DNA from: Davidsoniella eucalypti
Taxonomy: Eukaryota > Ascomycota > Sordariomycetes > Microascales > Ceratocystidaceae
Assembly: GCA_004009845.1 (NCBI GenBank)
Contig: RMBW01000070.1
Coordinates: forward strand, 1-64,000
DNA: 64,000 bases
Direction: 5' to 3'
The notes below the pieces were generated by a model. That model did no database searches and was not told where the DNA came from. It saw only the letters and a program-made list of their open reading frames with translations. The position numbers and the translations under genes were made by a program. How positions within the stretch are numbered: the stretch's first letter is position 1; each line of letters starts with the position of its first letter. Of the stretch, positions 1-12,199 are shown piece after piece.

Positions 1-1690
1 AATCTCTGTTGCCGATGGCTAGTGTAGTTTAAGCTGGAGCGCACCTTTCCCAAACCTTACTGGCGTGAGATGTTCCTTTGGCTCAGATGCTAGAACAGAA
101 ATGGAGGGTGTTATGTGCGGTCAGATTGCTACACTACGGCGTACCACACTACAGGCAATAATAATACAACGGGTGATGGTCGTTGTGAAAGAACAATATC
201 GACAAGGTCACGAAAGAGTGGGTGTACCGAACAGATAGCTTGCCAATGCCAATATGCCAGTAATCAATCAGTCTGTCACCAAAGATCGAAAGATGCCGGT
301 ATCAAAAACCAAAAAGGCCAACACGGCAAGAGTTTGCTAGCTACGACTAGTGTTTGGAGAGACGTAAAGCGAACGAATAAGCCGGGTTACAAAGTGACAG
401 CCAGGTACAGCTGTGTAGTCAAATTGAGTTGGCCCGTGGGCAAGCTGTTGTCGACAAGGCCAACTACGAGGCAGCTTCAATTTGTGCAGCGAGTAGTAGG
501 CAGTCGAAACGAAACTCTGGAGCACCGACAACAGAGAGACAAGCGGGTGCGTAGGCAGATAAAGGCTAAAAGCGTGTGCTTATCGTACTGTCTTATCTTC
601 TCAGGGAGAGTTCCATCGAGTATCGATTTGGTTTGCGTCAAGAATAATAATTATAACGCGGTCGTCGTAACGTTAGTAGTTGGATATTGATGGTGGTTAT
701 GAAGATTATGAGTGCTTCTCTCGAGATAAAATAGCTAGAACGGTGAAGAATGAGACTGAAGCCGATAGCGTGACTGGCAGACAATAATAAGAGAGAGAGA
801 TAGAAAAAATAATATAAATGTAATAAATCAAGGAGAACGGAGCAGGTTAAGCGCAAGCGTGGCCGAGGCACGACTCGGAAATCAAGACAGCATATAATAG
901 AGCGAGGGAAAAAAGGAGAGAGGTTTGGTTAAAGATTCCAGAATAGATAGACACTCATCGAGAAGAATAATAGAAAATAATAGAGACAGATGTACGCCGG
1001 CAAAAAGGGTCCGGAAGGCTGATGAAAGAAGACAGCCAGAGTCAGACTCTCAACGTCCTGATGAAAGAATGCTGAAAGCGAAAGGCTGAATATAATCAAA
1101 TCAAGACGTGGGCATTCAAGTATATAGGTAGCCTTATCTTACCAAAATGAAAAGACGCAACAACATCAAAGTACTTACTGGCCGTACTTTTTCTCTTGTT
1201 TTGTTTTGTTATGATTTGGTGGTCTTCTAGTTAGTCCTTTTAGCCACAGAAACGACAGTTACTAACAACAGATCATGCACTTCAACATAGCTTGACCACA
1301 CATGTATGTATATTGCAACTGCATTGCATTACATACAAAACACAATATACAAGACGCAGTTCGGGCACCAAGTAGGAAGGACCCATCGCTCCGTTGCTGC
1401 TCTTTCCTTGTTCAGCCGCTCTGTTCATCACGATCTTCCTAGTAATTACTCTGTGTGGACATCGCAGCGAGCGGTCCACGAAAATATGTATGTTCTGCTT
1501 CCAAAGATATCTACTAGCCCGTCTACACTATATTGAAGCCCCTGTGCGCCACAGGCCTAGTTGCCTGAGTATTGTACGTAAAGCTACATACACGTGTGTG
1601 TCTGTTATAGCTTCTTGTTCAAATATATCTATTACATCTCTCTTCGGTCATCTTGTACAGCCACATATCCAAACTCCAGAAGCTCCCGTC

Positions 1691-1718
1691 TACAAGCTAC
1701 AAGCTACAAGCTACAAGC
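1691..1718. repeat. Short tandem repeat, TACAAGC x 4
   Basis: Four exact head-to-tail copies of the heptamer TACAAGC are visible. Nothing coding is recognised around it, so it is listed as a simple repeat. Confidence 0.9.
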
Positions 1719-4700
1719 TTCCGAGTGGGATTGCAACATCTTAATAACGATTTGATAGGGGCAGCAGGGGCCAAATTTGGCATATGCATCAAGAGGATTG
1801 CGTACGTAGATTGGCTGGCCAACTTGTGCTTGCTCAATTTCTTGCAAGGAACTATATGCTAGCATTTTGACGCACTAAAGCCCATGCAAATGCATTGATC
1901 AATATTTCCTCTGTTCCTCTTCTGCCCATCCTATTCCTTTAACACCTAGAAGATAGACCTTGAAATATGCTTGACAAGTTAGAAGTAAGCCATAATTTTA
2001 GAATCTCACGCCTGCCCTGGACGAGCTATACTAATATGTATGCGGGATAAAGGAAGCTCGCATCATCATATCAGCGGCAGCTAACTAAACATTAGCTTGA
2101 CTATCTTGTTCAGTAGCGGCTTGTGGGATTTCAGGGTCTGGGTTCATTTCGTAGTCGGATGTCCGTTCGTACATCAGAACCCTAGTTTGATATTAACCCT
2201 TAGGTTTCTCACTTACATGTACATGTACTTTGCCCTCAATATTTACTTATAAAAATAATATTGCTGTAAGCACACATCATTGTTATATTTATGTCTACAT
2301 TTAGTTTAGAGATATGAGCACATCATCAAAGGAATTCGACAAGCTCGTGATACCAATGAGATGACCAACTGGAATGAAAATGTATCTTTACAATATGAAG
2401 GCCCCTTTCATTTTTGATCATATAGATGCAATTAACTGTCACGTTTTCGGTCATGAGTTATATTGTCTTGAGATCGGTTGCTAGACCGCGTTACATGATT
2501 ACCAAAGACAAGTGTCTCACATCTTGGTTTATTACAGATATGTCCGCGGCATAACAAGTGACAACTATCTACATTTACTCAGCCATCCGCGGTCTCTAGA
2601 CGGTATTTCCTTTTGTCATGTCAGCCAAGGTATCAAGCCCCAAGATGACTGGAATGCTTATAGAAATAAAAAGACTTGGCGCTACCAACAACCTTTGGCG
2701 AAGTCAGGGGTTTCACAATGGCAAAAAGCGTTGAAAAAAGCACGCGCTTAGAGCTCCAGAGTCTGGAGTGGAGAGCTTATATTATGGCCTTACTGTCCCT
2801 TTGTGCTTTTTTAACCTCAAAGCTTGCTGCATCCTTGAATAGGGAGACCTGTCATCACGTCAGGAAAATAAGTGCAAAGCAGAAAAGGGAAGAAGTACTA
2901 AAGTGGCCATGATGTAAGCTTCTGGCCAGGGACCGTAGAACAAACCAGGCGGAGACCCTACAATAGCCGTCGTAACCCTGTATGTGATGACTTCATGGTG
3001 GACCGACAACAAAATGGCTTGAAAGCAAGCACATTTATGCCATGGATAATTTGTTCAAGCTTTGGTTCGTATTATATGCATGTCAAGTCAGTAAGATAAC
3101 ATTATCGTAATAATCGCCAAGAAGCCTGTTCTGGACCAGAATTTCGTGTGCCTTAACCCTGACATTTGCACAAAATAGAACATAATCATATGTAAGATGC
3201 AGCATAGAACCAAGGGACTTTCTCTACGAGGGTTGAAATGAGCGATTGACCAGTCACCGAACAAGGCATACTGTTTTTCCTTTCTCTTTCAAGTTCGTGA
3301 TAGGCTATCTATTGTCAGTCTACCAATTCCCCAAAGCCACGCCCGATTTGCTCATATATGATGAGTCGAGTTGATGGCACTACGTTCTCCTGATATCGAG
3401 CTGCTGAAGACACTTGCCACCGTATCTACAGTAGTATCACGATTGAGACTTTCTGTCCGACTGTCACATTCTTCCCCCCCAAAGCATACAAAATCGACAC
3501 CGCCACTACGAGAAGTCTGTCCATATAAGGAATTAAAAAAACAAAGTATCAGATGGCAATCTTAAGTGTTGGTCTCAGCCTTTACACTTGGACTACCTGA
3601 TAAGGTGAATCAGCGGGCGCAAGAACAGAACCTGCCGCACGCCAAGAATGGTGATGTTATGTTACGTGGCAAGGGCAAGGGCTTTCTATCATAAGTGAAC
3701 GCCCGGTGAGATTTACAGTGGATGATAGCCCTTTGTAGTGGCTTGAATGACAACAAGAGGCCCTGTTGGATATTTATTACCCGGAAAACAACCAAAACCG
3801 CAAACGAGTCGTCAACCTAGCGTCTGTCTAAGTCAGAGATTCGCATGAGTATGTACATAAATTGACAAATATCTCTATACACATGAAACTACACTACTTG
3901 GTTCAGCACGGCGATGGTATCAACTCGGTAAACTGAAATATTGATAAGAGTCTAGATAGCTCTATGGTTCATATGTATGTGTATATGATGATCAGACACT
4001 TCGGGCCAGAAATGCGAGCTTTTTTGAATTTGGCATGTTAAGTAGCCCAATAGGTAAAGCCTAAGATATGTGATTGGCTGGCAGGTTTCTATCTACGGGG
4101 GTTTCTGTGTCATATATCAGACTTCGCCTTTGGCCGGTTCAATTTTTGACTGGTTATATCTCGTCGGTCTAATATGTATTAAGTAGTAGTTTTCGTAGAT
4201 AAATGTGTCTCCAGATACGATAAGCACTTTTTTTTTTAATAATAAAAAGGGAATATCTGAACATATAATTATATATGGCATGCTGGTCTTATCAGGATGC
4301 CAGTCATGCAGGTACGAGGAATCGCCTGCACCTTCTGGGATTTGTGTATTATTAGTCAGACGAGAGCCTGATAGTCTAGACGTTGATCTTTAGTCCCATG
4401 AGAATATGGTACGGATTTGCTGAGACACGTTTTCTCTCTTTTATTCGTTTATAATCCTGTGCCGGTAATCAAAGCAACCGAAACCAACCAAAAAAAAGGG
4501 ACAGAAGCAAGAAAGTAGAATCTCGGGTTTCCTTTGGTCTGGCAGAGTCCGAAGAGGAAGCCCGGTTCAAATTGAGCAGAGTCAAACCGGCTAGTTCAGG
4601 GCTTGGTTTTTTATTTCTATCTTTTAATACTTTAGTAAAACCTGATAAATATAAATCATCATGTCAGCACGATGAGTTCGTCTTGTTGGTAAAGCCTTGG

Positions 4701-6287
4701 CATTATGTTCTGCGTTTGTCTTCGCAAGTGACGATGCTGGTTATACACAGATATATGGCATGTCCCAGCAGATCTGGTAGATTGGTCGAACGAACTCTGT
4801 TCAGCATTCTTCTACCCTTGATCCGGTTTAGGAGGTTGCTTCGCTGGCATTTCGTGTTTCAGGATGGCTTGATCTCTACCAATGAGCCAGGCCAACCCGT
4901 GGGTCTTTTTGGCCAAGCTCAGTTATATTACATATATAGCGAGCTGGTAGAAAATGTACAGTTGCACTATTGAATCTTGGTACTTGGTTCCTGCGCTGGC
5001 TTTTTGACGAAATGCTGCTGTATTTCTGTCGTTGTTTGGATTAGATTGCGTGCATGCATGCAATACGCCAGTACGTGCATATGTCAATATTCCCAAGATT
5101 TAAAATTTAATCCAATGGCCGCCTACACGCACTATCTATGCCTAGCCGTTATTGATATGTATTTTTCTTTTTCAGCTACGGCATTCCGATGAAGGCTTAT
5201 CCTCAATTTGCCTATATTATTGCAGATGTAATCGTAAGTCAATACAGACTACCAGTGTTACATACTTGTTTAGAAATTGTCAAAAAACCACGCAAATATG
5301 CCGTTAGCGTTGTACCAATAGCATCCGCAACCTCTCGGACTCGGAATGGGCTGTAGCACGGATTAGGCTATACAACTTCGATTCGTCGTTCACAATTACA
5401 ATTATAATTACAATGCTTGCTTTTGTTTTGTTTCTGCCTTCCTAATTCTACTTAAAGAGTGCGGTCTCAGTCATTGATTCATCGTTGTCAGGACGCACCC
5501 GTCATTAACTGAGCCAAGCTAGGTTTTTTTTTCTTTTTTGAGCGTTTTCTTTGAAGCCGAGATATTCGGCCGAGAGGGTAAAAAAACAACATATATTTCC
5601 TTTTGACAAATGGAAACATCGCTACAATGTTCTCATATTGAAGTCGGACTTGGTTGTCAGTAGACCCTAATCCAAACCCTATGAAATAAGCGCTAATTAT
5701 TATCTTATTTGCTATCTATTTTCCTCTACTCTTGTGTAAGTGTAATTACAATCTAATAAAGCCAAGTAAAAAAATCCAATCAAAACGACAAACACGCAAA
5801 CAACTGGTCTACTTTCCTTCCTGAATACTAGCACTACATCTCTGCTGTCATTGCTGTATAATCTAGCCTATCAACCACACGCATTACTAGTGGTTATAGA
5901 AAGTTTTCAGTGTAGCATTCACTACTAGCATGCTGAGAATCGGTAGGATGTTAGTGAAATTAGAAGGGTCATTGGTCCCTGGAAAATAAGACTGTAGAGG
6001 GGGCGAGCAAAAAGGAGAGGGAAAGGTATGTGGTGTTTTCCGAGTTTCTGGGACTACCGGTTTCATTTTTTAGCGCGCTGATGCTATGATACAGAAGGTC
6101 TTGGACACTATTGTTAGTCATATACTCTGTACTCTGTTCTGTTATATATTTTTTACAAACCCAAGTCATATCAAGCAGTGTTTATCCTGGTATGTATGTA
6201 TGTATGTTAGTCCAGTGACAACCAGATGGAGTAAGATCCTGGGGCATGATATGAGAATATTCAGAGTCTTTTCACGATGAATCAGAT

Positions 6288-6310
6288 GAATATTCTTGAA
6301 TATTCAAGAA
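6288..6310. promoter_or_regulatory. Perfect five-unit heat shock element pattern
   Basis: Five alternating units GAA-n2-TTC-n2-GAA-n2-TTC-n2-GAA occur with exact 5-bp spacing: GAA at 6288, TTC at 6293, GAA at 6298, TTC at 6303, GAA at 6308. Bases 6293-6310 also form an 18-bp perfect palindrome. A further two-unit GAATATTC lies at 6255-6262. Alternating nGAAn units are the known binding pattern of trimeric heat shock factor, for which three units suffice. No recognised gene starts nearby; the closest coding end is the 3' end of the gene at 7284. Whether it is functional is unknown. Confidence 0.5.
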
Positions 6311-7283
6311 ACTACAGAACTGTATGTATAGCTGTAAAGAGGAATAATGCAAAGTTTCACTGCCGAGAATTCATGCGCTTGCGTTTTCAGAAACAAAACG
6401 TACCGTATTTTGGGCAGGCTGTATTTCTTTTTCTTTGTCTTCCCCTTCTGTTGTATGAAATATAAAATAAGAAACATCTCAAACAAAGATGTATATGTAT
6501 TGCTTACAACCCGGATTCTCTCTCATACAATACAAGAACAGGCCCGGAACCTTCCCTCTCATATCCCTACAATATGATATGTGTGTCTTTGACTACTATA
6601 GTCTTTGTCTCAAGTCAAGTAGCGCCCTCTTTAGGCCGTATCTTCAAACCAGCAGCAATGTCTTGAGTACCTGAATTGGTATGTACTCAGTATGTAGAAC
6701 ATCCCCAAACAGAAAGAAATATGACTTGATACAGCGGGCTTTGGCTTAGAACAAGCAAGTATCACGACGTGTGACTGCTACTGTTTTTTGATGGGGTTAT
6801 AACTAGTGCTACATTGGCTATTACTATAAGCCACATTCAACGTATTGGAATATGAGACACAAGATAGATAATCAAGTCAAGGGACGTATGCATGTTTTCT
6901 TGGGCAGAAAATTTGAAAAGCCGTATCTTTTGCCTTTTTTGAGGGTGTAATTGGGTTTGAAAATGAGTATTAGATATACAACCGTATAATATTGATAGTG
7001 TAGATGAAGGCAAAAGTGAAATAGATAATAAAGCCATAAAACAACTACGATAGACAAAAATCATGATAGACATATGTGCAATCGCAACATGTGAAAATAA
7101 CTTGGGAATCCTGACAATAGCATCTGTCTTACAACTGGTCAAGTTAGAAGCTAAGAATGGGCGGTAGAGATAGAAGATAAGTAGAAATAGTACTATCATG
7201 AGAACAAGTGGATATTACGAAAGGTCAGCTTAGTAGCCTGCCGACGACGAGACAAGGCGTCTATGCCAGGCTGGAGCACCGAA

Positions 7284-9269
7284 TTATATGAGGTTTGTGT
7301 TTACGTAGCGCACCGAAGAGTGCCTGGCTAGATCTAGAGGATTGTAGTCCTCTGAAGAGAAGTACGAGGAAGAGGAACTCGTCATGTGTGGTGCGTATTC
7401 GGGTAGAAACGGATTTCGCAGTGCGTTTAGCGCCGGCGTAGAGCTTCGTCTGGCTCTAGATGTCTCCCGAGCCCTGCTCATAGCAACAGTCGAGACCATA
7501 GGGACGGTTCGGGGGGAGCACGGGCTATCTCCCTGCGAAGCCCGACGCCAGGTTCTATCGGGAGGATGGCGGCTTGCTCCGATTTCCGCTCCGCTAGTCA
7601 ATGGCATATAGACGACGCCTCGTCTGTGTCTATCTTGGCCTTCATAGATCGGCTCGCTGTGCGCAAATGACGAGTGTCTGCCAGGTTGAGCAGAAATGCC
7701 TACTGGAACAACTCGCTCCCTGTCTCTCTCGTGTTGCCGGTCGATGAAGACCTCACGACGTGAGTTGCTTACAGGCCAGCGCACGTGACTATATATGCCT
7801 TGGTCTTTACTGCGAGAGCCGGATGCCACCGGAGTGGCCCGTGGAAGCGGCGGTGGCGACGGAGGGAGTGGTGGCAGCGGAGCACTTGCGCTGAGTCTTC
7901 GGTGTCTAGATGACTCTTGCTTAGGCATAGAAACGCCGTAGATATCTGGATCTGGGACTGTTGGAGCAGAAATACTACAGCGTCTATGTAGAGCGATGTC
8001 ATGTTCGGGTGCAATATCTTGATTGGCAATAGAGATCACATCATCTTCGTCATCATCTAGCTCTTCCAAATTCTCTCGTCGAAGCCACAGATCTGACGTT
8101 GTACTGTTTCTGCGCCGTATATCGTAACTAGCATGTTCGTGGAGCGTTGTCATGGATGGACACCTTTCGACACCAGAAGCCGAGATCCGCAAACCCCGGC
8201 GGCCAAGAACTGGAGGAGGCGATGTCGGTGCTGGCAACGGGAAAGCCATGTTTTCCTCAGGGCCCGGCTCAGTCGCGGCCGCAGAATAACGCCGTGCGAT
8301 ATACTCTGATGCGCGGCGAATCAACGGAGCTACAGGGTCTTCTGCGTCTTTGATAGCGTCTTCTTCAAACGGCTGCCGCGGAAGTTGCATATTGGAACCA
8401 GAATGCTGCGCCATGGCCGACGGGGATGTCCGTCGTAGCACGTGAGGGTACTGCTGGTGATCAGGTACATGCTGTTCGTGCTGCTGTGAAGGAGCATGTG
8501 GATATCTGAGCCCGCTGTTCTCTACCTCTAGTGGCGGTAAGGAATACTTTGGTTGAAAGGCTGGATGGGATGGGGGAAGGCCGAGAGGGGGAACTGGTAC
8601 CGTATGAGAGGCCCTCATCTCTAGTAAGTTCTGTGACTGTGACTCAAACTGAGCCCGTGGAGGATCTGTGAATGGATCATGGAAGCCCACCCCCGGCGTA
8701 ACTGCTGTGGCATGTTTCGAGAGACCGACTAGATCTGCTGGGACCGAGGTAGATATAGGGCGGTCATATGGGAGCTGTGGCTGATACTGGTGTTGCTGCT
8801 GTTGCTGACTATGGAACTGATTTGAGTCTTGTTGGTGAAGACTTCCGTTTATGGTTCCATCAGCCCCAGTAGTAGCAGATAAGGGACCATCAGTTATAGC
8901 AGGCACTGAGGAGGACAGCGAATCAGGTGATGTCCAGAATATGACCGGCGGATGAATCACAAAAGTCCGACGTGAAACTGTGATAGTACGTGGACGACAA
9001 GGCTCAATATACAAGACCTTCTTTGTCCTGGACGCTTTTTTACCGTCCTTTCCACGACTGTTGCTGCCCTTATGTGGCGATGTAAAGCCGTCGTTAAGGT
9101 GTAAATATAGGACTTTCTTACTTTTGCTTTTGCGGTGAGAATGGTGATGGCGACTGTGTCGATGACACGAAGCATCGCCGTGACAGCCTATGGCCTCCAA
9201 GTCAAAAGTAGCTACATATCGTTAGTTCTTGGGTAGACTATCTAAAATAGAAAGAAGAGACTCACTCAT
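7284..9269 (-). CDS. Large disordered protein of unknown function (643 aa, two exons)
   Basis: I do not recognise this gene. Proposed exons (minus strand) are 9266-9269, holding only the start codon plus one base, and 7284-9211, separated by a 54-nt intron with a GTGAGT donor, a CTAAC branch site and a TAG acceptor. The join reads M-T-T-F-D into the long frame. That frame has no ATG of its own at its left end, which is why I chose this start. The N-terminus (residues 11-35) is rich in His, Arg and Lys. Two KKVLY repeats follow near residues 38 and 67, then the segment around TITVSRRTFVIHPPVIFW, which is the only hydrophobic, possibly conserved patch. The rest is low-complexity: Gln/His-rich near 140-160, an acidic stretch EELDDDEDD, proline clusters and many Ser/Arg. 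No enzyme motif, signal peptide or convincing membrane segment is visible. A nuclear or scaffold role would be guesswork. Confidence 0.75.
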
Positions 9270-10676
9270 GATGGCTAGTGATCAATACGATAAAGACAGT
9301 GCTGGCTCAAAAGCATGTCGAGATTGGATCTGTAGAAGACATCACATTACTTTATATATCGATTATGACTTGAGGTTGGCAATTCATATCACTTTGTACC
9401 GCACTTTCGATCACAAGCCACAGGCCGGCCCCCCTCTAACATGCAACCTTGCATTGAAGCTGCGTCACGTCATATACAGAATTGAAGCACCTGAACCTGG
9501 AGACACTTGTGCCTGTGCACTTGAAGATTCATATAATATCCGCTTTCAAGACGGGATCTGTGGAACCTGATACTAGATTAGACACAGCCGCTATGCGGTA
9601 TATAGCTCTATATAACAATAAATCATCTGAAGGTGGCATTGCTGTGCCGGGTACAGTCACAATGTTTTCTTTAGGTCCTGCTCGGCTTACGTCTTATTTG
9701 GGGATATGCCAACGATATCTAGATATAGACATGAAATCCACCAGATAGAGCGAGCGTGAGAGAGTTGCAGCTCGTCTGTTTAGCCACATGCTCACTAGTT
9801 TATCTCCCATCCTTCTAGCCAGCCCGAGTTGTTTATATAAGCAATTTGTTTATGTCGTGCTCGTAACACGCCTAGCCTCGAGCCGTGAGAAAATCAGCAC
9901 ATGTGTCCATTCTTGGACTCATGTCCTGAGCATCTATGTAACGATGACCTAATATCGATGCAAGGAAGATAGAAATCCCCCGGGGCCAAGACCGGGTCAT
10001 CACCGGAATATAATGCTCTAATATGCCTGATCGAAGACATCTGGATCCAAGGGACAGCCTACATGTACCTGTGTTATATCACTTGCTACTATCAGCAGTA
10101 CTGATAGATGCTAGTCTCATGGCCTGTATATCTTTGTAGTCCCCGATCTTTGTACAGCGATGGCTGCAGCTCCATCAAGAGGCAACGAAGTCTTGCTATA
10201 AATCTACAGCAGGAGTTACACAGCATGATTCTGTCACATGTCATCTCTATTCTCTTTGCTGGTTGGCACAGAAAACTTGCCTTATTCTTTGGATCATCAG
10301 AGACGCTCTTTGCTTTCAACGTTAAACTCCGGGTCTGTATTTATCTTGGCGATCGAAGATGAAGGTTTTTTTATTAATATTGATGCGTTCTGGCCATGAC
10401 TGTATAATGCTGGCAACATGCATGACCTGTTGCTTTTATGGTTTTCAGGAGCTTGCTTGCCTATGGATCTCTTGGTCTACTAATGTCCTCTCGGTTCTAG
10501 TTACTAAAATATGGCCCAGCTCCGTTCGGGTGAAACCATTGTAGCGGGACACACAGAGCCATCTTTGCTGTTATTTCGCAGCAAATACGACAGCGTAGCC
10601 AAAAAGATACGTCTTACGTTGTTCCTGCTGGTCTAGTCAGTCACTTGGACAAAAACAATGCGAGTACCGTACAGGT
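9270..10676. other. Intergenic region between the disordered-protein gene and the tRNA
   Basis: This 1.4-kb stretch holds the upstream region of the minus-strand gene that starts at 9269 and the 3' flank of the tRNA. Only short, unrecognisable open frames are present. I see no exon chain, repeat or RNA gene in it. Confidence 0.6.
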
Positions 10677-10778
10677 TGGAGACACGGGGAATCGAACCCC
10701 GGACCTGATCCAAGCCGATGAAAGTCACGATAACTTCAAACATGCTAAGGATCCGTCATACCACTAGACCATGTCCCC
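10677..10778 (-). tRNA. tRNA-Ala(AGC): tRNA-Ala (anticodon AGC) with a 30-nt intron
   Basis: Read on the minus strand, the cloverleaf is complete. The acceptor GGGGACA (10778-10772) pairs with TGTCTCC (10684-10678), leaving A73 at 10677. The D arm is GTC/GAC with a TAGTGGTAT loop. The anticodon stem GATCC/GGATC carries the loop TTAGCAT with anticodon AGC at 10746-10744. The T arm is CGGGG/CCCCG with TTCGATT. The third acceptor pair is G3-U70, the known identity element of alanine tRNAs, which supports the AGC call independently. A 30-nt intron (10742-10713) follows position 37, the normal place for nuclear tRNA introns, and has a GCT near its 3' end that could pair with the anticodon. Internal A and B boxes (B box GGTTCGATTCC) are intact. 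The mature length is 72 nt. Confidence 0.93.
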
Positions 10779-10818
10779 GAATCGCTGATAATGGAAAGAT
10801 AAATCATACTATAGTCGG

Positions 10819-10832
10819 AACATGGAACCTTC
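10819..10832. repeat. Target-site duplication, left copy (14 bp)
   Basis: AACATGGAACCTTC is repeated exactly at 16287-16300, right after the AT-rich tail of the LINE. The first one or two A bases could belong to the tail, so the true duplication is 12 to 14 bp. It fixes the element's ends at 10833 and 16286. Confidence 0.85.
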
Positions 10833-12199
10833 AACACAAGAGTGACGTTTACTATGATCAAATCAAGGACAATCAACCGTCCCCGAAACAAACAGAGGCA
10901 ACTTATGCTAGAGTTGCCACTGATGCAGTGGCCCTGCCAACTACGAAAAGGACCACCAAGACCGCCCAACAGGGCGCCCCCACAAGCAAGGCTGCCGAAC
11001 AGAGCGCCAAACCATCGAACGCCGTCAACCGAGGCGATGATGGCACCGAAGCGTCCCCCTTGGACAAGGAGGACGAATGGGAAACTGTCTCTCGAAAGAG
11101 AAGACAGAAGAACAAGAGAGCCAACCAGAACTCTCAGAAACCTGATCACAAGGCAACCTCCAAGACACCGGAGGCACGCCAAGATCACAGAATCTTCGTC
11201 CGCCTGGCTGAAAAGTCAAAGAAGAAGGGGGCGGACAGTTTCATTGTCACAAATCAGCTTCGTCTGCTGAATGACAAGATAAAGGGGGCCCTTCAGTGTG
11301 CCACACGCATCAAGACGGGATTCGCCCTGACTCCCCGCAGCTCGGCAGACCGGGCCAAACTCCTGGACCAGTCCGAGGCCATCAAGGCGTGGTTTGGCCC
11401 CGACACAACCCTGGAAAAAGCATCCGCCTGTGATGCCTATCTAGTGGGGCCAATGGTCAAAGAAATCAGCCTGGGAAGTGAAGGCAATACAGCCATCACG
11501 ACCGAAATGATTTCGGAGTGCTTCCAAGCGGCCACCAAAGCCACTCCAGAGCACATCAGCCCAATCTGCAAGGGCGAGGAAGTCACCTTCCTGGTGAAGA
11601 TACCAGCAGTAGGAACGAAAGTTCCCAAACGGATCAAGATGGGTTCTAGGCTGATCCCCACCCGGCTACTGCTGGAGAAACCCAGAGCCCTGAAGCAATG
11701 CTCAAAATGCTTCTCTTGGCATGATGTGAAGCTCTGCTCCAGAGCCCAGCTGTGCAAACACTGCGGCTCCAATGCACACACAAGTGCCGAGCATCCCCCC
11801 TGCTGCGAGGCTGCGCATGAATGCATCTCAAAATGCATCATCTGCCGAGGCCCACACCCAGCAGATGACCCCCAGTGCCCACTAAGAAATAGAGTGGACG
11901 AACTGGAGAAGCGGGAAATCCGGAAGGCCCAACAGACGAAATTCTTGGAGGCCAGAAACGAGAAGTGTGGAAAACTTCGCACTCCTCAGGCGGACACTGA
12001 GACCACCCCCCAGGAGGTCACCGAGGCCGCCCCTTCACCGGCCCCTAGCCAACGGACACCAGAGCCCCAAGGGAGCTCTGCCCCAACCCAGATCTTGCCG
12101 GAAGTGCAGGTCGCAAGGGAACTCACCAGAGATCCCAAGCCCGCCCCACCAAGATCAAGCCTCCGGCGCAGCAACCGTCCCAAACCCAGCGATAATTAA
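10833..12199 (+). CDS. LINE ORF1 (gag-like zinc-knuckle protein), 5' partial
   Basis: The open frame runs into the element from flanking DNA: its first ATG (10718) lies inside the intron of the antisense tRNA gene, 115 bp outside the element. Element-encoded residues therefore number about 455 and lack a native start. The product is highly charged with a Ser/Thr/Pro-rich C-terminus. Around 11697-11880 it has Cys/His clusters of the retroelement gag type: a C-x2-C-x3-H-x4-C, a second C-x2-C-x4-H cluster, and a C-x2-C-x3-H-x6-C. ORF1 proteins of LINEs bind the element RNA to form the transposition particle. The stop codon overlaps the ORF2 start as TAATG. Assignment as LINE ORF1 is firm; whether anything is translated from this truncated copy is doubtful. 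Confidence 0.85.

Larger units (their letters stand above)
1..7283. other. Gene-free stretch, left end of window
   Basis: I see no open frame here that looks like a conserved protein and no exon chain with consistent splice sites. The longest frames (about 190 codons at 115-690 and 133 codons at 4572-4973) are unrecognisable. From about 540 to 1200 the plus strand is purine-rich, so the minus strand is CT-rich. Fungal promoters and 5' leaders often look like this, and a minus-strand gene may begin beyond the left edge; this is inference only. Two small features inside this stretch are listed separately: a short tandem repeat at 1691 and a heat-shock-element pattern at 6288. Confidence 0.6.

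Noticed and set aside
115..690. 191-codon open frame on the plus strand
   Set aside because: Composition is that of translated low-complexity purine-rich DNA, it has no family motif, and the region looks like a promoter or leader of a minus-strand gene.
4572..4973. 133-codon open frame
   Set aside because: No recognisable domain and no supporting splice context; length alone is not convincing in a 7-kb gene-free stretch.
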